This document shows positions 53,226 to 63,278 of a DNA stretch of 64,000 nucleotides, one piece after another. The position numbers and the translations under genes are program-made. This stretch comes from a bacterium 0.1xD8-71 (GTDB lineage Bacteria; Bacillota; Clostridia; Lachnospirales; Lachnospiraceae), in NCBI GenBank assembly GCA_003612405.1, contig RAYR01000009.1, positions 159,461-223,460 on the forward strand. Direction: 5' to 3'. The notes below the pieces were generated by a model that saw nothing but the letters and a program-made list of their open reading frames with translations, was not told the origin of the DNA and did not search any database. Position 1 is the first letter of the stretch; every line of letters starts with the position of its first letter.

Positions 53226-54098
53226 ATGGAAATAAACGGTAAGACGAGAGTCTGCGGCCTGATCGGGAATCCGGTGGAACATACGCTTTCACCGATGATA
53301 CATAATACCCTGGCTGAGATTCTGGGGCATAATATGGTGTATGTGCCTTTTCTGGTGGAACCCGGCAGGGTGGCGGAGGCGGTTACCGGTGCCAAGGCAC
53401 TTAATCTGCTGGGATTAAATGTGACAGTACCCTTTAAGAGCGATGTGATTGCGAGCCTGGATGAGATAGATGATCTGGCTGGAAATATCGGTGCAGTGAA
53501 TACTCTGGTACGAACAGAGAGCGGATATAAAGGGTATAATACGGATATGGAAGGATTGTACCGTGCCATGACAGGTGAGGGCATCAGGCTGGACGGAGAG
53601 CAGATTATTCTGCTGGGTGCAGGCGGTGCTGCCAGAGCGGTGGCATATCTGTGTGCGGTCAAAGGAGCGGAGCGCGTATATATGCTGAACCGTACGCCTG
53701 GCAAGGCACAGACGGTGGCTGCCGAGGTCAATCGAACCGTGGGAAGAGAGGTGATCTTGCCCATGGCAACAGAAGAATACGGGAAACTTCCGGAAGGGAA
53801 ATTTCTTGCTATTCAGGGAACTTCTGTGGGACTCGCGCCTCATGTAGATGATGTGATCATTTCCGATGATTCATTTTATGAGAAGATTCACACAGGGTTT
53901 GATTTGATCTACAGTCCCTGGGAGACCAGATTTATGAAACTGACGAGGGCTCATGGCGGCAGGGCTTACAATGGTTTGAAAATGTTATTGTATCAGGGAA
54001 TTATTGCCTATGAGCTCTGGAACAGGGTAAATGTGTCAGAGATGGATGCACGGATAGTTTATGAGAAGCTGAAAGGCTGTTTTATCGACGCTGACTGA
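53226..54098 (+). CDS. aroE: Shikimate dehydrogenase
   Basis: AroE reduces 3-dehydroshikimate to shikimate with NADPH. The protein has GLIGNPVEHTLSPMIHN (shikimate site, with the catalytic Lys in NVTVPFK and Asp in NTDMEG) and the nucleotide loop LLGAGGAARAVAYL. The ATG at 53226 follows GGAAGGAGAG; the frame back to 53208 is not used. With aroK and aroQ it forms a three-gene shikimate operon. Confidence 0.95.
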   Translation: MEINGKTRVCGLIGNPVEHTLSPMIHNTLAEILGHNMVYVPFLVEPGRVAEAVTGAKALNLLGLNVTVPFKSDVIASLDEIDDLAGNIGAVNTLVRTESGYKGYNTDMEGLYRAMTGEGIRLDGEQIILLGAGGAARAVAYLCAVKGAERVYMLNRTPGKAQTVAAEVNRTVGREVILPMATEEYGKLPEGKFLAIQGTSVGLAPHVDDVIISDDSFYEKIHTGFDLIYSPWETRFMKLTRAHGGRAYNGLKMLLYQGIIAYELWNRVNVSEMDARIVYEKLKGCFIDAD

Positions 54099-54141
54099 GC
54101 GGCGGTATGCATAACACCGGATAAGGAAGTGGTGAGGATAC

Positions 54142-54648
54142 ATGAGAAACGTGATATTGATCGGATTTATGGGGTCAGGAAAGACTACGGTAGGGTTCAG
54201 GCTGTCTTACCGTCTGCGCAGGACGGTCATAGATACGGATAAGGAGATTGAGCGGGAGGAACAACGTTCCATATCGGATATTTTTGCTACAGACGGGGAA
54301 GCGTATTTTCGTGACAGGGAGACAATGTGTCTGCGTAAGCTCTTAGGAAGTACCGGCAGTCAGATTATATCCGTGGGCGGCGGACTGCCGCTTCGCCAGG
54401 AGAACAGAAAGCTGCTGCGTGAATTGGGACAGGTCTTCTATCTGTGTGCGGATGCAGAGACGATTTATGAGAGGGTGAAATATGATACCACCAGACCTCT
54501 TTTACAGGGAGACAACCCGCAGGAGAAGATCAGGACACTGCTCGCGCAACGGGACGGCTGTTATAAAGAAGCGGCGGATGTGATCATAGATGTGAACGGC
54601 AAAAATTTTGAGCAGATTATGTGTGAGATAGAAGAGGCGATTGTCTGA
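54142..54648 (+). CDS. aroK: Shikimate kinase
   Basis: AroK phosphorylates shikimate with ATP. It begins with the Walker A loop NVILIGFMGSGKTTVGFRLS. The shikimate-binding Asp is in VIDTDKEIE and the Arg in YFRDRET; GGGLPLRQE is the next substrate loop. 168 residues is typical. Confidence 0.95.
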   Translation: MRNVILIGFMGSGKTTVGFRLSYRLRRTVIDTDKEIEREEQRSISDIFATDGEAYFRDRETMCLRKLLGSTGSQIISVGGGLPLRQENRKLLRELGQVFYLCADAETIYERVKYDTTRPLLQGDNPQEKIRTLLAQRDGCYKEAADVIIDVNGKNFEQIMCEIEEAIV

Positions 54649-54677
54649 AGGCATAATAGTTTGCAGGAGGGAGAAAA

Positions 54678-55133
54678 GTGGGTATGAAAATATTGGTAGT
54701 GAACGGGCCGAATATAAATTTTCTGGGAATCCGGGAGAAGAGTGTCTATGGCACTCAGGATTATGAGTATCTGCTTCATATGATAGCAGAGAAAGGACAG
54801 AAGGAAGGGTGCACCATAGAGGTGTTTCAGAGTAACCATGAGGGGGTGATCATCGACCGGATTCAGGATGCCTATTTCGACGGCACAGAAGGCATTGTGA
54901 TCAATCCGGGAGCATACACCCATTACAGCTACGCAATCCGGGATGCGCTTGCCAGCATTACGGTTCCCAAAGTGGAGATTCATATTTCCAATATCATGGA
55001 GCGGGAAGATTTCCGGAAAGTGTCTGTGACAGCGCCGGCCTGTGACAAACAGATTTATGGGCAGGGGCTGGAGGGCTATCTGACGGCCATTGATTTTATT
55101 TTGGACTTTTTTTCTAAAGTGGTTGAAAAATGA
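54678..55133 (+). CDS. aroQ: 3-dehydroquinate dehydratase, type II
   Basis: A type II dehydroquinase: NGPNINFLGIREKSVYG (catalytic Tyr in the flexible loop), QSNHEGVIIDRIQ, NPGAYTHYSYAIRDAL and EIHISNIMEREDFR. GGAGGG ends 6 bases before the GTG at 54678, which I use; the ATG at 54684 would give a start typical of relatives. Its 151 residues are normal, and it completes the aroE-aroK-aroQ block. A possible efp promoter overlaps its 3' end. Confidence 0.95.
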   Translation: MGMKILVVNGPNINFLGIREKSVYGTQDYEYLLHMIAEKGQKEGCTIEVFQSNHEGVIIDRIQDAYFDGTEGIVINPGAYTHYSYAIRDALASITVPKVEIHISNIMEREDFRKVSVTAPACDKQIYGQGLEGYLTAIDFILDFFSKVVEK

Positions 55134-55194
55134 TATTTTTTAGTATAAACTAGAAAAGAATTATATTTGTGAAAACTTGAGGAGGATTTAGTTT

Positions 55195-55752
55195 ATGATT
55201 TCAGCAGGTGATTTCAGAAACGGCATTACCATCGAGTTCGAGGGTAATGTTTATCAGATAATGGAGTTCCAGCATGTGAAACCTGGTAAGGGAGCAGCAT
55301 TTGTCAGGACCAAATTAAAGAATATCATCAATGGCGGCGTGGTGGAGAAGACTTTCAGACCCACTGAGAAATGCCCCCAGGCACGGATTGACAGAAAGGA
55401 TATGCAGTATTTATACTCGGACGGTGACCTGTTCAACTTTATGGATACAGAGACATATGACCAGATTGCACTCAATGCAGATGCGGTGGGAGATGCCCTC
55501 AAGTTTGTGAAAGAGAATGAGATGGTTAAAATCTGTTCTTACAATGGCAGCGTATTTGCGATTGAACCGCCGCTGTTTGTGGAGCTTCAGATTACGGATA
55601 CAGAGCCTGGTTTCAAGGGCGATACAGCGACTGGCGCGACCAAGCCTGCTATCGTGGAGACAGGTGCCAAGGTAATGGTGCCCCTGTTTGTGGAGAATGG
55701 TGAAGTGATCAAGATCGATACCAGAACGGGAGAATATTTATCCAGAGTATAA
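55195..55752 (+). CDS. efp: Translation elongation factor P
   Basis: EF-P relieves ribosome stalling at polyproline. The KOW-like domain I ([20 protein letters not shown], with the modifiable Lys at the KPGKG tip) and the C-terminal domain ([24 protein letters not shown] region) are clear. It has an AGGAGG site and a TTGAAA-N17-TAAACT promoter (55123-55151). 185 residues. Its own terminator follows. Confidence 0.97.
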   Translation: MISAGDFRNGITIEFEGNVYQIMEFQHVKPGKGAAFVRTKLKNIINGGVVEKTFRPTEKCPQARIDRKDMQYLYSDGDLFNFMDTETYDQIALNADAVGDALKFVKENEMVKICSYNGSVFAIEPPLFVELQITDTEPGFKGDTATGATKPAIVETGAKVMVPLFVENGEVIKIDTRTGEYLSRV

Positions 55753-55783
55753 GAATATCATCAGTCATGGTACAAGCCTATAA

Positions 55784-55817
55784 GGCAATGTAAGCGGAAG
55801 TTTACATTGTCTTTTTT
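55784..55817 (+). terminator. Rho-independent terminator after efp
   Basis: GGCAATGTAA and TTACATTGTC pair over 10 bases with one wobble and are followed by a T run. Confidence 0.82.
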
Positions 55818-55846
55818 GTGTTCGGAGAGAATGGGAAAGAGGGAAA

Positions 55847-56734
55847 ATGGATTTTAATGTGTTTATAGAAAATATCGTGGATTTACTGAAAAAAAGAATG
55901 GGAAAAACGTATGATATCAGAGTTACAACAGTGACCAAGAATAATGATGTCCGGATCACGGGAGTCATTATGATGGCCAGGGGTGACACCATTTCTCCAA
56001 CGATTTATCTGGAAGGCTTTTATGAGCAATATCAGGAGGGTGCAGCCATGGAAAGGCTGGTGGACGAGATCATCAGTATCTATGAGGATCAGATGCGGGA
56101 TATCAATCTGGATATGGAGTTTTTCCAGGATTTTGAGAAGGTCAGGGACAGAATTTTTTATAAGCTGATCAGTTTCGAGAAAAATGTCAGACTGCTGGAG
56201 GATGTGCCTCATTTCAGATGGCATGATCTGGCGATTGTCTTTTATTACGCTATGGAGGAAGAACTGGTGGGTAAGGCATCTATTACGATACACAATCAGC
56301 ATATGACCATGTGGAGCCAGAGCGTGGATAGTCTCTACCGGACAGCGCAGAAGAATATGAAAGAAGGGATGCCGGAACTTCTGCTGACCATGTCGGAACT
56401 TTTCAGGCAGATGACCGGGGTGAGGATACAGAAGGATGATGAGATTCCGATGTATGTACTGACAAACCAGGAAAAAATATATGGTGCTGCGGCTTTATTA
56501 TATTCGGAACAATTAAAGGATCTGGCGGATCGTATAGGATATGATCTGCTGATACTGCCCAGTTCCGTTCATGAAGTTCTGCTGGTTCCGGACGATCATA
56601 GAAAGGGTTATGACTTCTATATCAGGATGGTGGATGAGGTCAACAGGACGCAGGTGGAACCGGAGGAGGTGCTCTCTTATAAACTCTATCGGTATAACAG
56701 AAAAAGGGCGGAAATAGAGGAAATTTTTTCTTAA
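55847..56734 (+). CDS. DUF5688-family protein
   Basis: A 295-residue cytoplasmic protein of the DUF5688 type, a family I associate with Lachnospiraceae and relatives. MDFNVFIENIVDLLKKRMGK, PTIYLEGFYEQYQEGAAMER and RIGYDLLILPSSVHEVLLVP are characteristic. No catalytic motif is visible and the function is unknown. Several copies are usually scattered in one genome. The ATG follows AGAGGGAAA. Confidence 0.78.
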   Translation: MDFNVFIENIVDLLKKRMGKTYDIRVTTVTKNNDVRITGVIMMARGDTISPTIYLEGFYEQYQEGAAMERLVDEIISIYEDQMRDINLDMEFFQDFEKVRDRIFYKLISFEKNVRLLEDVPHFRWHDLAIVFYYAMEEELVGKASITIHNQHMTMWSQSVDSLYRTAQKNMKEGMPELLLTMSELFRQMTGVRIQKDDEIPMYVLTNQEKIYGAAALLYSEQLKDLADRIGYDLLILPSSVHEVLLVPDDHRKGYDFYIRMVDEVNRTQVEPEEVLSYKLYRYNRKRAEIEEIFS

Positions 56735-56746
56735 AAAATTGATGAC

Positions 56747-56775
56747 TGGACAACGGTGCTTACTTGTGGTATGAT
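56747..56775 (+). promoter_or_regulatory. SigA-type promoter of the tRNA-Arg gene
   Basis: TGGACA at 56747 and TATGAT at 56770 are separated by 17 bases, ending about 45 bases before the tRNA. Confidence 0.68.
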
Positions 56776-56819
56776 ACTAAAGATGTAACAAATTTGTAAC
56801 ATTTGTAATATCACTGTGA

Positions 56820-56891
56820 GCACCCGTAGTCTAATGGATAAAACGTAGGCCTCCGACGCCTTTGATGCAGGTTCGAGTCCTGTCGGGTGCA
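56820..56891 (+). tRNA. tRNA-Arg, anticodon CCG
   Basis: The acceptor arms GCACCCG and CGGGTGC pair perfectly, with discriminator A at 56891 and no encoded CCA. The anticodon loop reads CTCCGAC, giving anticodon CCG (reads CGG), and the T arm contains GGTTCGAGTCC. The outermost anticodon-stem pair is a T-T mismatch, and the D stem is weak. A tRNA for CGG is an isoacceptor usually kept as one copy. Confidence 0.93.
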
Positions 56892-56959
56892 TGGAAAAAG
56901 TATTTATGGGGCGCAGATATGGCGCCTCATAAATATGTGAGTTAGAAAGGTTGTTGTGG

Positions 56960-58261
56960 ATGAATACATCAAATAATACAATACAGGATTTCCTCAAAGC
57001 AAAGTTTGAAATTCTGAAAGATTGGCTGGTAAGGTATTCCAAGATTGTGCTGCCCGTGATATTGGCAGTCTGTATACTGATCACTGTGGTAACGGCAATC
57101 AGTGCCAATAAGAAAAAGGTTGAGCAGGAAGAGATGGCGGTAACGACAGAGGAAACGGAAGTTGCGGCCGAGTTGATTGCGGTACCGTTAGTACCGCTCG
57201 AGCAGGATGTTGTACCGGGAATCAATGAGTTTGTACAGAGTTATTATACGGCGATGGTGGAGGGAGACACAGATACACTGTCGAAGATAGTGGAATATAT
57301 GGATGCCACAGAACTGATCAGGGTAGTGGAGATGAGTAAATATATTGAGTCCTATCCTGTGGTGGAAGTCTATACGAAGAAAGGTCCTAGAGAAGATACT
57401 TATCTTGCTTATGTGTATGGAGAAATGAAGTTCTATGATTATGACAGGACGGTACCCGGACTGCGTGTGCTTTATATCTGTACGGATGAGAACGGTGATT
57501 TTTATATCAATGAGGATGGCGAGGAGGACGATAACGAACTGCATTATATCCAGGAGGTTAATTTGCAGGATGATGTCGTAGATCTGAATAATAAGGTATC
57601 TGTGGCCTACAACGATATGGTGGCTGAAGACAGCGAACTGGCGGCGTTTCTTTTGGAACTGAAGGGCGAGATCGAGAAGAACGTTGGAGAAGCCCTTGCA
57701 CGTGCCGAGAGCAGTGAACAGACCGGAGAGGAAACGGAAGAAACATCCGGTGAGAGCGAAGAAACAGAAGAGACTGAAGAGGGTACAGAGACACCGTCCA
57801 TGGTAGTGACCAAAGTAAAAGCAATTGATGTGGTCAATATCAGGACCTCTGACAGTGAGACTGCTGATAAGCTTGGCAAAGCTGCCGTAGGAGATGAGTT
57901 CACACTTCTGGAAGAGCGGGGAAACGGTTGGAGCAAGGTAGAGTATGACGGAGGAGAGGCTTTCATCAAGAGTGATTATCTGGAGCCTTCTCAGACAGAG
58001 ATTGCAGTGGCAGATGATGAGGAGAATGAGACAGAACCGGAAGACGATGATGATAATAACAGTACACCGGCAGCTTCCACGGGTACTGTGACCGTGAAGG
58101 AGAATGTCAGAATCCGCAGCGGTGCCAGTGAAACTTCCGAGAAACTGGCAACAGCCTATGCAGGAGAGAAACTGAACGTGATCATGAAGCAGGCAGATGG
58201 CTGGACCAAGATTGATTATAATGGCAGGACTGCTTATGTGAAATCCGATTATGTGGAATAG
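56960..58261 (+). CDS. Membrane-anchored protein with two SH3 domains
   Basis: The N-terminus is cytoplasmic and short, followed by one transmembrane segment (IVLPVILAVCILITVVTAIS, about residues 28-47). An NTF2-like or beta-rich extracellular domain follows (residues ~75-215, FVQSYYTAMVEGDTDTLSKI). Acidic Glu/Thr linkers separate two bacterial SH3 domains (VNIRTSDSETADKLGKAAVG and VRIRSGASETSEKLATAYAG). The ATG at 56960 is used; the TTG upstream adds three codons without a ribosome site. It probably binds peptidoglycan, but no enzyme domain is seen. Confidence 0.8.
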   Translation: MNTSNNTIQDFLKAKFEILKDWLVRYSKIVLPVILAVCILITVVTAISANKKKVEQEEMAVTTEETEVAAELIAVPLVPLEQDVVPGINEFVQSYYTAMVEGDTDTLSKIVEYMDATELIRVVEMSKYIESYPVVEVYTKKGPREDTYLAYVYGEMKFYDYDRTVPGLRVLYICTDENGDFYINEDGEEDDNELHYIQEVNLQDDVVDLNNKVSVAYNDMVAEDSELAAFLLELKGEIEKNVGEALARAESSEQTGEETEETSGESEETEETEEGTETPSMVVTKVKAIDVVNIRTSDSETADKLGKAAVGDEFTLLEERGNGWSKVEYDGGEAFIKSDYLEPSQTEIAVADDEENETEPEDDDDNNSTPAASTGTVTVKENVRIRSGASETSEKLATAYAGEKLNVIMKQADGWTKIDYNGRTAYVKSDYVE

Positions 58262-58309
58262 AACTGCCGGATACCGGGTATGATTAAATCGTAATAATTG
58301 GGCAAAGCT

Positions 58310-58339
58310 AAAGAGTATGGGGATTCCCATACTCTTTTT
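58310..58339 (+). terminator. Rho-independent terminator after the SH3 gene
   Basis: AAAGAGTATGGG and CCCATACTCTTT are perfect arms with a GATT loop followed by a T run. Confidence 0.88.
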
Positions 58340-58379
58340 GTGTGTAATAAATATTTTTTAGAAAAAGGGGAAATGATTT

Positions 58380-58811
58380 ATGAAACATGATGACGCGATG
58401 ATTCTAAAGGAGATTCAGAAAAATACGCAGATGGGCATGACGGCGATTGATACGATTCTGGATAAGATAGAGGATGATGAGTTTTCTTTGCAGTTATCCA
58501 GACAGTCCCTGCGTTATTCGGAGATTCATAATAAGGCACTGGATAAGATTCTGGAAAATGACGGGGAAGTATATCGTGGCAGTCAGATTGGAGAATTACT
58601 CCTGAAAGGGAATATCCATGCAAGTACAGCGCTCAATATCAGCACAGGACATCTGGCGGAGATGATGATTCAGGGGAGCAGCCGGGGGATTACCAGTATG
58701 TGGAAGGCACTTAAACATAATACACTGGCTACGGATGATGCAGTGGAACTGGCACAGGAACTGGTAGACTTTGAAGAAAAAAATATAGATCGTTTGAAGG
58801 AATATTTATAA
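58380..58811 (+). CDS. Unknown helical protein (four-helix-like)
   Basis: I do not recognise a family with certainty. The 143-residue protein is predicted almost wholly alpha-helical, with heptad-like patterns (AIDTILDKIEDDEFSLQLSR and DAVELAQELVDFEEKNIDRL). It resembles a ferritin-like or DUF2383-like bundle in outline, but I cannot place the metal ligands. It starts at an ATG after AAAGGGGAA and precedes gdhA. Confidence 0.6.
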   Translation: MKHDDAMILKEIQKNTQMGMTAIDTILDKIEDDEFSLQLSRQSLRYSEIHNKALDKILENDGEVYRGSQIGELLLKGNIHASTALNISTGHLAEMMIQGSSRGITSMWKALKHNTLATDDAVELAQELVDFEEKNIDRLKEYL

Positions 58812-58891
58812 GATTGTATACAAGTATTTTAGTATAATTGTACAATATATGTAAAAAAATTTCGTAAATTTTTTACGCTTTAATCTGCTAA

Positions 58892-60355
<1,464 letters not shown>

Positions 60356-60376
60356 GATATCATTATAAAAACATAG

Positions 60377-60417
60377 AATCCCATATACAAGAGAAATGGC
60401 TTGTATATGGGATTTTT
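60377..60417 (+). terminator. Rho-independent terminator after gdhA
   Basis: AATCCCATATACAAG and CTTGTATATGGGATT are 15-base perfect arms followed by a T run. Confidence 0.9.
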
Positions 60418-60432
60418 GAGGTTACAGGATAC

Positions 60433-61692
60433 ATGAATAAGAATTTTTATTATGTGTGGTTTTCACGATTCGTTTCTATTTTGGGAAGCAGTTTAACAAC
60501 ATTTGGTGTCAGTGTCTGGGTTTATGGAGAAACAGGAAAAGCGACTCCTATGGCCATCACCATGCTATGTTCCATACTGCCATCTGTTCTTTTTGCACCA
60601 TTAAGCGGTATCGTCTGTGATTATTTTAATCGTAAAAGGGTAATTTTTACAGCAGATTCAATAGCAGCAATAACGAGCTTGTTGTTATTGCTGTATCTTA
60701 TGACGCAAAGATTCGATTTTGGAATCATCTGTGCCTTTACTTTTATTAATGCAACGGCAAATATGCTGGATAACAATGCCTATCAGGCTTCTTTATCTAC
60801 CCTGGTCAAAGAAAATGCGATAAAGAAAGCGGGAGGCATGAACCAGATCATTGAATCCATCAGCAGTATGATTGCGCCTGTCTGTGCCGGAATATTATAT
60901 TATCCTGTTGGCTTAAAAGGATTATTGGTGATTGATCTGTGTACCTATATTATGGCAATGTTAATTTTTATAAGAGTACCGGCATGTGTCTTTTCGGATT
61001 CGGATAAAGAGAGAAAGGAGCATGAAAGTATCTATGAGAACATTCTGGCAGGATTTCGATTTATATTCTCTGCAAGAGGATTGACCTTATTGATGATATT
61101 TTTTGCGTTTTTCAATTTCTTTCTCAATGTTTCAGATTCGTTGACAGAACCACTGGTATTATCTCTGGGTAACAGTTTTGATCTGGGACTGGTAAAGATG
61201 GCCGGTGGGATGGGTATTTTTCTGGGGAGTTTATTTATTACCGGAAAGGGCATGAAGTATTCTTACAGCAGGAGTATCTTTGTCTCGGCAATTGTAACCG
61301 GCGCATCATTATGTGTTATGGGAATCAGAAATAATATCTGGTCCATTATTTTGGGGGAATTTGTATTTCTGTTCGTAACACCGGTTGTCAATACGCTGGC
61401 AGGAACCTTATGGATATTAAAGACCCCGAAGGAATTGCAGGGCAGAGTATACGCGGCCAGAAGCATGGTGGCCAAAGGTATTATTCCGCTTTCTTATTTA
61501 TTGGTCGGCCCGCTGGCAGATAGCTGGATTCCCATGTTTTTGCAGAATCATCCTGACGCCTGTAAAGCGGTTCAGATAGTCTTAAGGGAGGGAAACCTTA
61601 ATTATAGACTGGTGTATGTAATGGCTGGAATGATGGCAATTATTTTTGCAGTGCTGTTTTTCTCCCGGAAAGATCTGCGACAGCTGGATTAG
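60433..61692 (+). CDS. MFS-type transporter
   Basis: A 419-residue major-facilitator protein with about 12 hydrophobic segments. It has the cytoplasmic loop motif NRKRVIFTADSIAAI (motif A-like, FDYFNRKR) and ends with FFSRKDLRQLD. It belongs to the branch of drug or macrolide exporters (MefA-like). It starts at an ATG after GAGGTTAC, without strong context. The substrate is unknown; the gene has lower GC than the housekeeping genes and sits at the edge of an accessory block. Confidence 0.82.
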   Translation: MNKNFYYVWFSRFVSILGSSLTTFGVSVWVYGETGKATPMAITMLCSILPSVLFAPLSGIVCDYFNRKRVIFTADSIAAITSLLLLLYLMTQRFDFGIICAFTFINATANMLDNNAYQASLSTLVKENAIKKAGGMNQIIESISSMIAPVCAGILYYPVGLKGLLVIDLCTYIMAMLIFIRVPACVFSDSDKERKEHESIYENILAGFRFIFSARGLTLLMIFFAFFNFFLNVSDSLTEPLVLSLGNSFDLGLVKMAGGMGIFLGSLFITGKGMKYSYSRSIFVSAIVTGASLCVMGIRNNIWSIILGEFVFLFVTPVVNTLAGTLWILKTPKELQGRVYAARSMVAKGIIPLSYLLVGPLADSWIPMFLQNHPDACKAVQIVLREGNLNYRLVYVMAGMMAIIFAVLFFSRKDLRQLD

Positions 61693-61727
61693 AATTGCAA
61701 TATAAGATTGTAAAAACATAAATAATA

Positions 61728-61756
61728 TTGCGAAATCAGAAATATTAGGATATTCT
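61728..61756 (+). promoter_or_regulatory. SigA-type promoter of the holin-like toxin gene
   Basis: TTGCGA at 61728 and TATTCT at 61751 are separated by 17 bases. It gives a 5' leader of about 67 bases. Confidence 0.6.
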
Positions 61757-61793
61757 TTTAAAGAAAGAGAAGTAATCGTGTACAAGGTGGTAG

Positions 61794-61821
61794 CCTCCCT
61801 AGCTTGATAAAAGAAGGGAGG
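61794..61821 (+). promoter_or_regulatory. Shine-Dalgarno sequestering stem-loop before the toxin
   Basis: CCTCCCT (61794-61800) is complementary to AGGGAGG (61815-61821), the ribosome site of the toxin. The loop is 14 bases. Type I toxin mRNAs often hide their ribosome site in this way. Confidence 0.7.
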
Positions 61822-61829
61822 TGGTGCGG

Positions 61830-61922
61830 ATGGAAATGTTTTCGTTTCAGGATTTGATTCTGTTTGCGACGTTTTTAATTACACTGCTTGCCTACATAGA
61901 TAGGAATAACAAGCGAAAATAA
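61830..61922 (+). CDS. Putative holin-like toxin (type I toxin-antitoxin)
   Basis: A 30-residue peptide starts at ATG 61830, after a strong AGGGAGG, with a charged C-terminus. It reads MEMFSFQDLILFATFLITLL followed by AYIDRNNKRK. Residues ~8-22 form one hydrophobic membrane helix, followed by Asp-Arg-Asn-Asn-Lys-Arg-Lys. This is the shape of the small holin-like toxins of Firmicutes (TxpA/BsrG type and the holin-like family), which disrupt the membrane when overexpressed. It is controlled by the hidden ribosome site and probably by the overlapping antisense RNA. Confidence 0.72.
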   Translation: MEMFSFQDLILFATFLITLLAYIDRNNKRK

Positions 61923-62009
61923 AAATGCCTACCTTTGTACTTGGCCGTGCAGGGTAGGCATTTAACTACAATGTGAGGCTAACCACTTTGTGGGCGGTTG
62001 CTTCTCTTT
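61915..62009 (-). ncRNA. Putative antisense antitoxin RNA for the holin-like toxin
   Basis: A minus-strand promoter (TTGAAA-N17-TATAAT) would start an RNA near 62009 that runs left. It passes a hairpin AACCGCC...GTGGTT and ends at the stem AAATGCCTACC/GGTAGGCATTT (61923-61963), followed on this strand by a T-rich run. About 95 bases long, it overlaps the 3' untranslated part and the stop region of the toxin mRNA, as in TxpA/RatA. Confidence 0.65.
61923..61963. terminator. Terminator shared by toxin mRNA and antisense RNA
   Basis: AAATGCCTACC and GGTAGGCATTT pair over 11 bp. The T run is stronger on the minus strand (GCATTTTTATTTT) than on the plus strand. Confidence 0.75.
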
Positions 62010-62015
62010 ATGCGT

Positions 62016-62044
62016 ATTATAATATAGTGTCGGTAAAGTTTCAA
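62016..62044 (-). promoter_or_regulatory. Consensus-like promoter for the antisense RNA
   Basis: On the minus strand TTGAAA (62039-62044) and TATAAT (62016-62021) are separated by 17 bases. No minus-strand protein gene follows it. Confidence 0.72.
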
Positions 62045-62141
62045 GAGATATATTCAGTTTCTTACCAGATTTTTACCAGATAAATATTTGTAAGATTTCT
62101 TTATCTGCGAAGTCTTATTGTTGAAAGGAGGTGGTAGCGTA

Positions 62142-62642
62142 ATGGAGTATGAACAGATATACAGGACCTATTTCAAATCGGTATATCACTATATCTGGAA
62201 ACTTTCAGGGGATGAGCATATAGCAGAGGAAATTACAAGCGAAACGTTTTTAAAGGCAATGAAATCCATTGGAGATTTCCGCGGCGATTGCGATATACGT
62301 GTATGGATTTGCCAGATTGCGAAAAACACATACTATTCATATCTGAAAAAGAACAACAGAACAGTAAGTGTTAATGAAACAGAATTGCAGAGTATAGCAG
62401 ACCCGAAGGCTTTCGCTGAAGAACAAATTGAAATACAGGACGAAGTCCGGCAAATACGAAAGATTCTGCATACAATGCCAGATCCCTACAAGGAGGTTTT
62501 TATGTGGCGCGTGTTTGGGGAATTGTCTTTTAAAGAAATAGGTGCGCTGTATGGCAAGACAGATAATTGGGCTTGTGTTACCTACCATCGGGCAAGAAAA
62601 ATAGTACAGGACAGACTGGAGGGGATTGATGATGAAAAATGA
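62142..62642 (+). CDS. ECF-type RNA polymerase sigma factor
   Basis: A 166-residue sigma-70 ECF protein. Region 2 is YEQIYRTYFKSVYHYIWKLS and AEEITSETFLKAMKSIGDF; region 4 is MPDPYKEVFMWRVFGELSFK and EIGALYGKTDNWACVTYHRA. The ATG at 62142 follows AAAGGAGGTGG; the frame upstream to 62118 includes that site. The stop overlaps the anti-sigma gene. It probably controls a nearby transport or resistance function, here represented by a broken MacB permease. Confidence 0.88.
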   Translation: MEYEQIYRTYFKSVYHYIWKLSGDEHIAEEITSETFLKAMKSIGDFRGDCDIRVWICQIAKNTYYSYLKKNNRTVSVNETELQSIADPKAFAEEQIEIQDEVRQIRKILHTMPDPYKEVFMWRVFGELSFKEIGALYGKTDNWACVTYHRARKIVQDRLEGIDDEK

Positions 62643-63237
62643 GTGTAGTGTTGTTCAGGATGTGTTACCATTGTACCTTGAAAATATGGTAAGTGAAGGT
62701 ACAACAGTATTTGTGAAAGAACACCTTGAGAATTGTTCCGATTGTGCCGCAGAATTTGAACGTTTGAAATCGGGCAGGCAGATTGATGAGGCAGCACCAC
62801 AAAGAGAACATGATACAGATGTAATAACGGCTGTTAAAAAGAAAATAGCCAAAAAAATTTTTAAAATAGTGGCTGTCGTATGTCTTGTATTTGCTGTCCT
62901 GTTTTGTGCAGTATTGTTTTATACGGGTATTAGTTATCCTGTTACGAAGGAAAGTATTTCACTGTCAACAAAAACAGACAGCGAATATACCTATATTATC
63001 TTGGAAACCAAAGCAGGAAAATCTCTTTTTTTTGAGTCGAAAACAGAAGATATTTTGAATGACCACAATGAAGTATGTGGTCGGCGGATTGTTTTATATA
63101 ATGTGCAATATCATAATAGTTTTACGAAAAATACCAGTTCCATGAGCTGGGGAAAACCTTTGAATGATGAAAAACCATATTTGGAAGTGATTGTTGAATT
63201 GGAAAATGATACACTGCAAATTTCCAACGCAGAATAA
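62632..63237 (+). CDS. Anti-sigma factor with zinc-finger domain
   Basis: The N-terminal domain has the zinc-binding pattern HLENCSDC in VKEHLENCSDCAAEFERLKS, typical of ECF anti-sigma factors (zf-HC2). A transmembrane segment follows (FKIVAVVCLVFAVLFCAVLF, about residues 75-95) and then an extracellular part of unknown fold. ATG codons at 62629 and 62632 are possible; the second is 7 bases from GGAGGGG. It overlaps the sigma gene by 11 bases, so both are made together and the sigma factor is held at the membrane. Confidence 0.85.
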   Translation: MKNECSVVQDVLPLYLENMVSEGTTVFVKEHLENCSDCAAEFERLKSGRQIDEAAPQREHDTDVITAVKKKIAKKIFKIVAVVCLVFAVLFCAVLFYTGISYPVTKESISLSTKTDSEYTYIILETKAGKSLFFESKTEDILNDHNEVCGRRIVLYNVQYHNSFTKNTSSMSWGKPLNDEKPYLEVIVELENDTLQISNAE

Positions 63238-63278
63238 TTTGGAAGAGATAATGTCTATGGCACGATAAAGGAGTACTG

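Noticed and set aside
56820..56891. The tRNA-Arg gene as an attachment site for a mobile element
   Set aside because: No integrase and no repeat of the tRNA 3' end was noticed nearby, and the flanking genes are chromosomal.
57188..58330. A 380-codon open frame on the minus strand opposite the two-SH3 gene
   Set aside because: It is an antisense shadow of an acidic, GA-rich coding sequence, has no ribosome site, and the plus-strand protein has clear domains.
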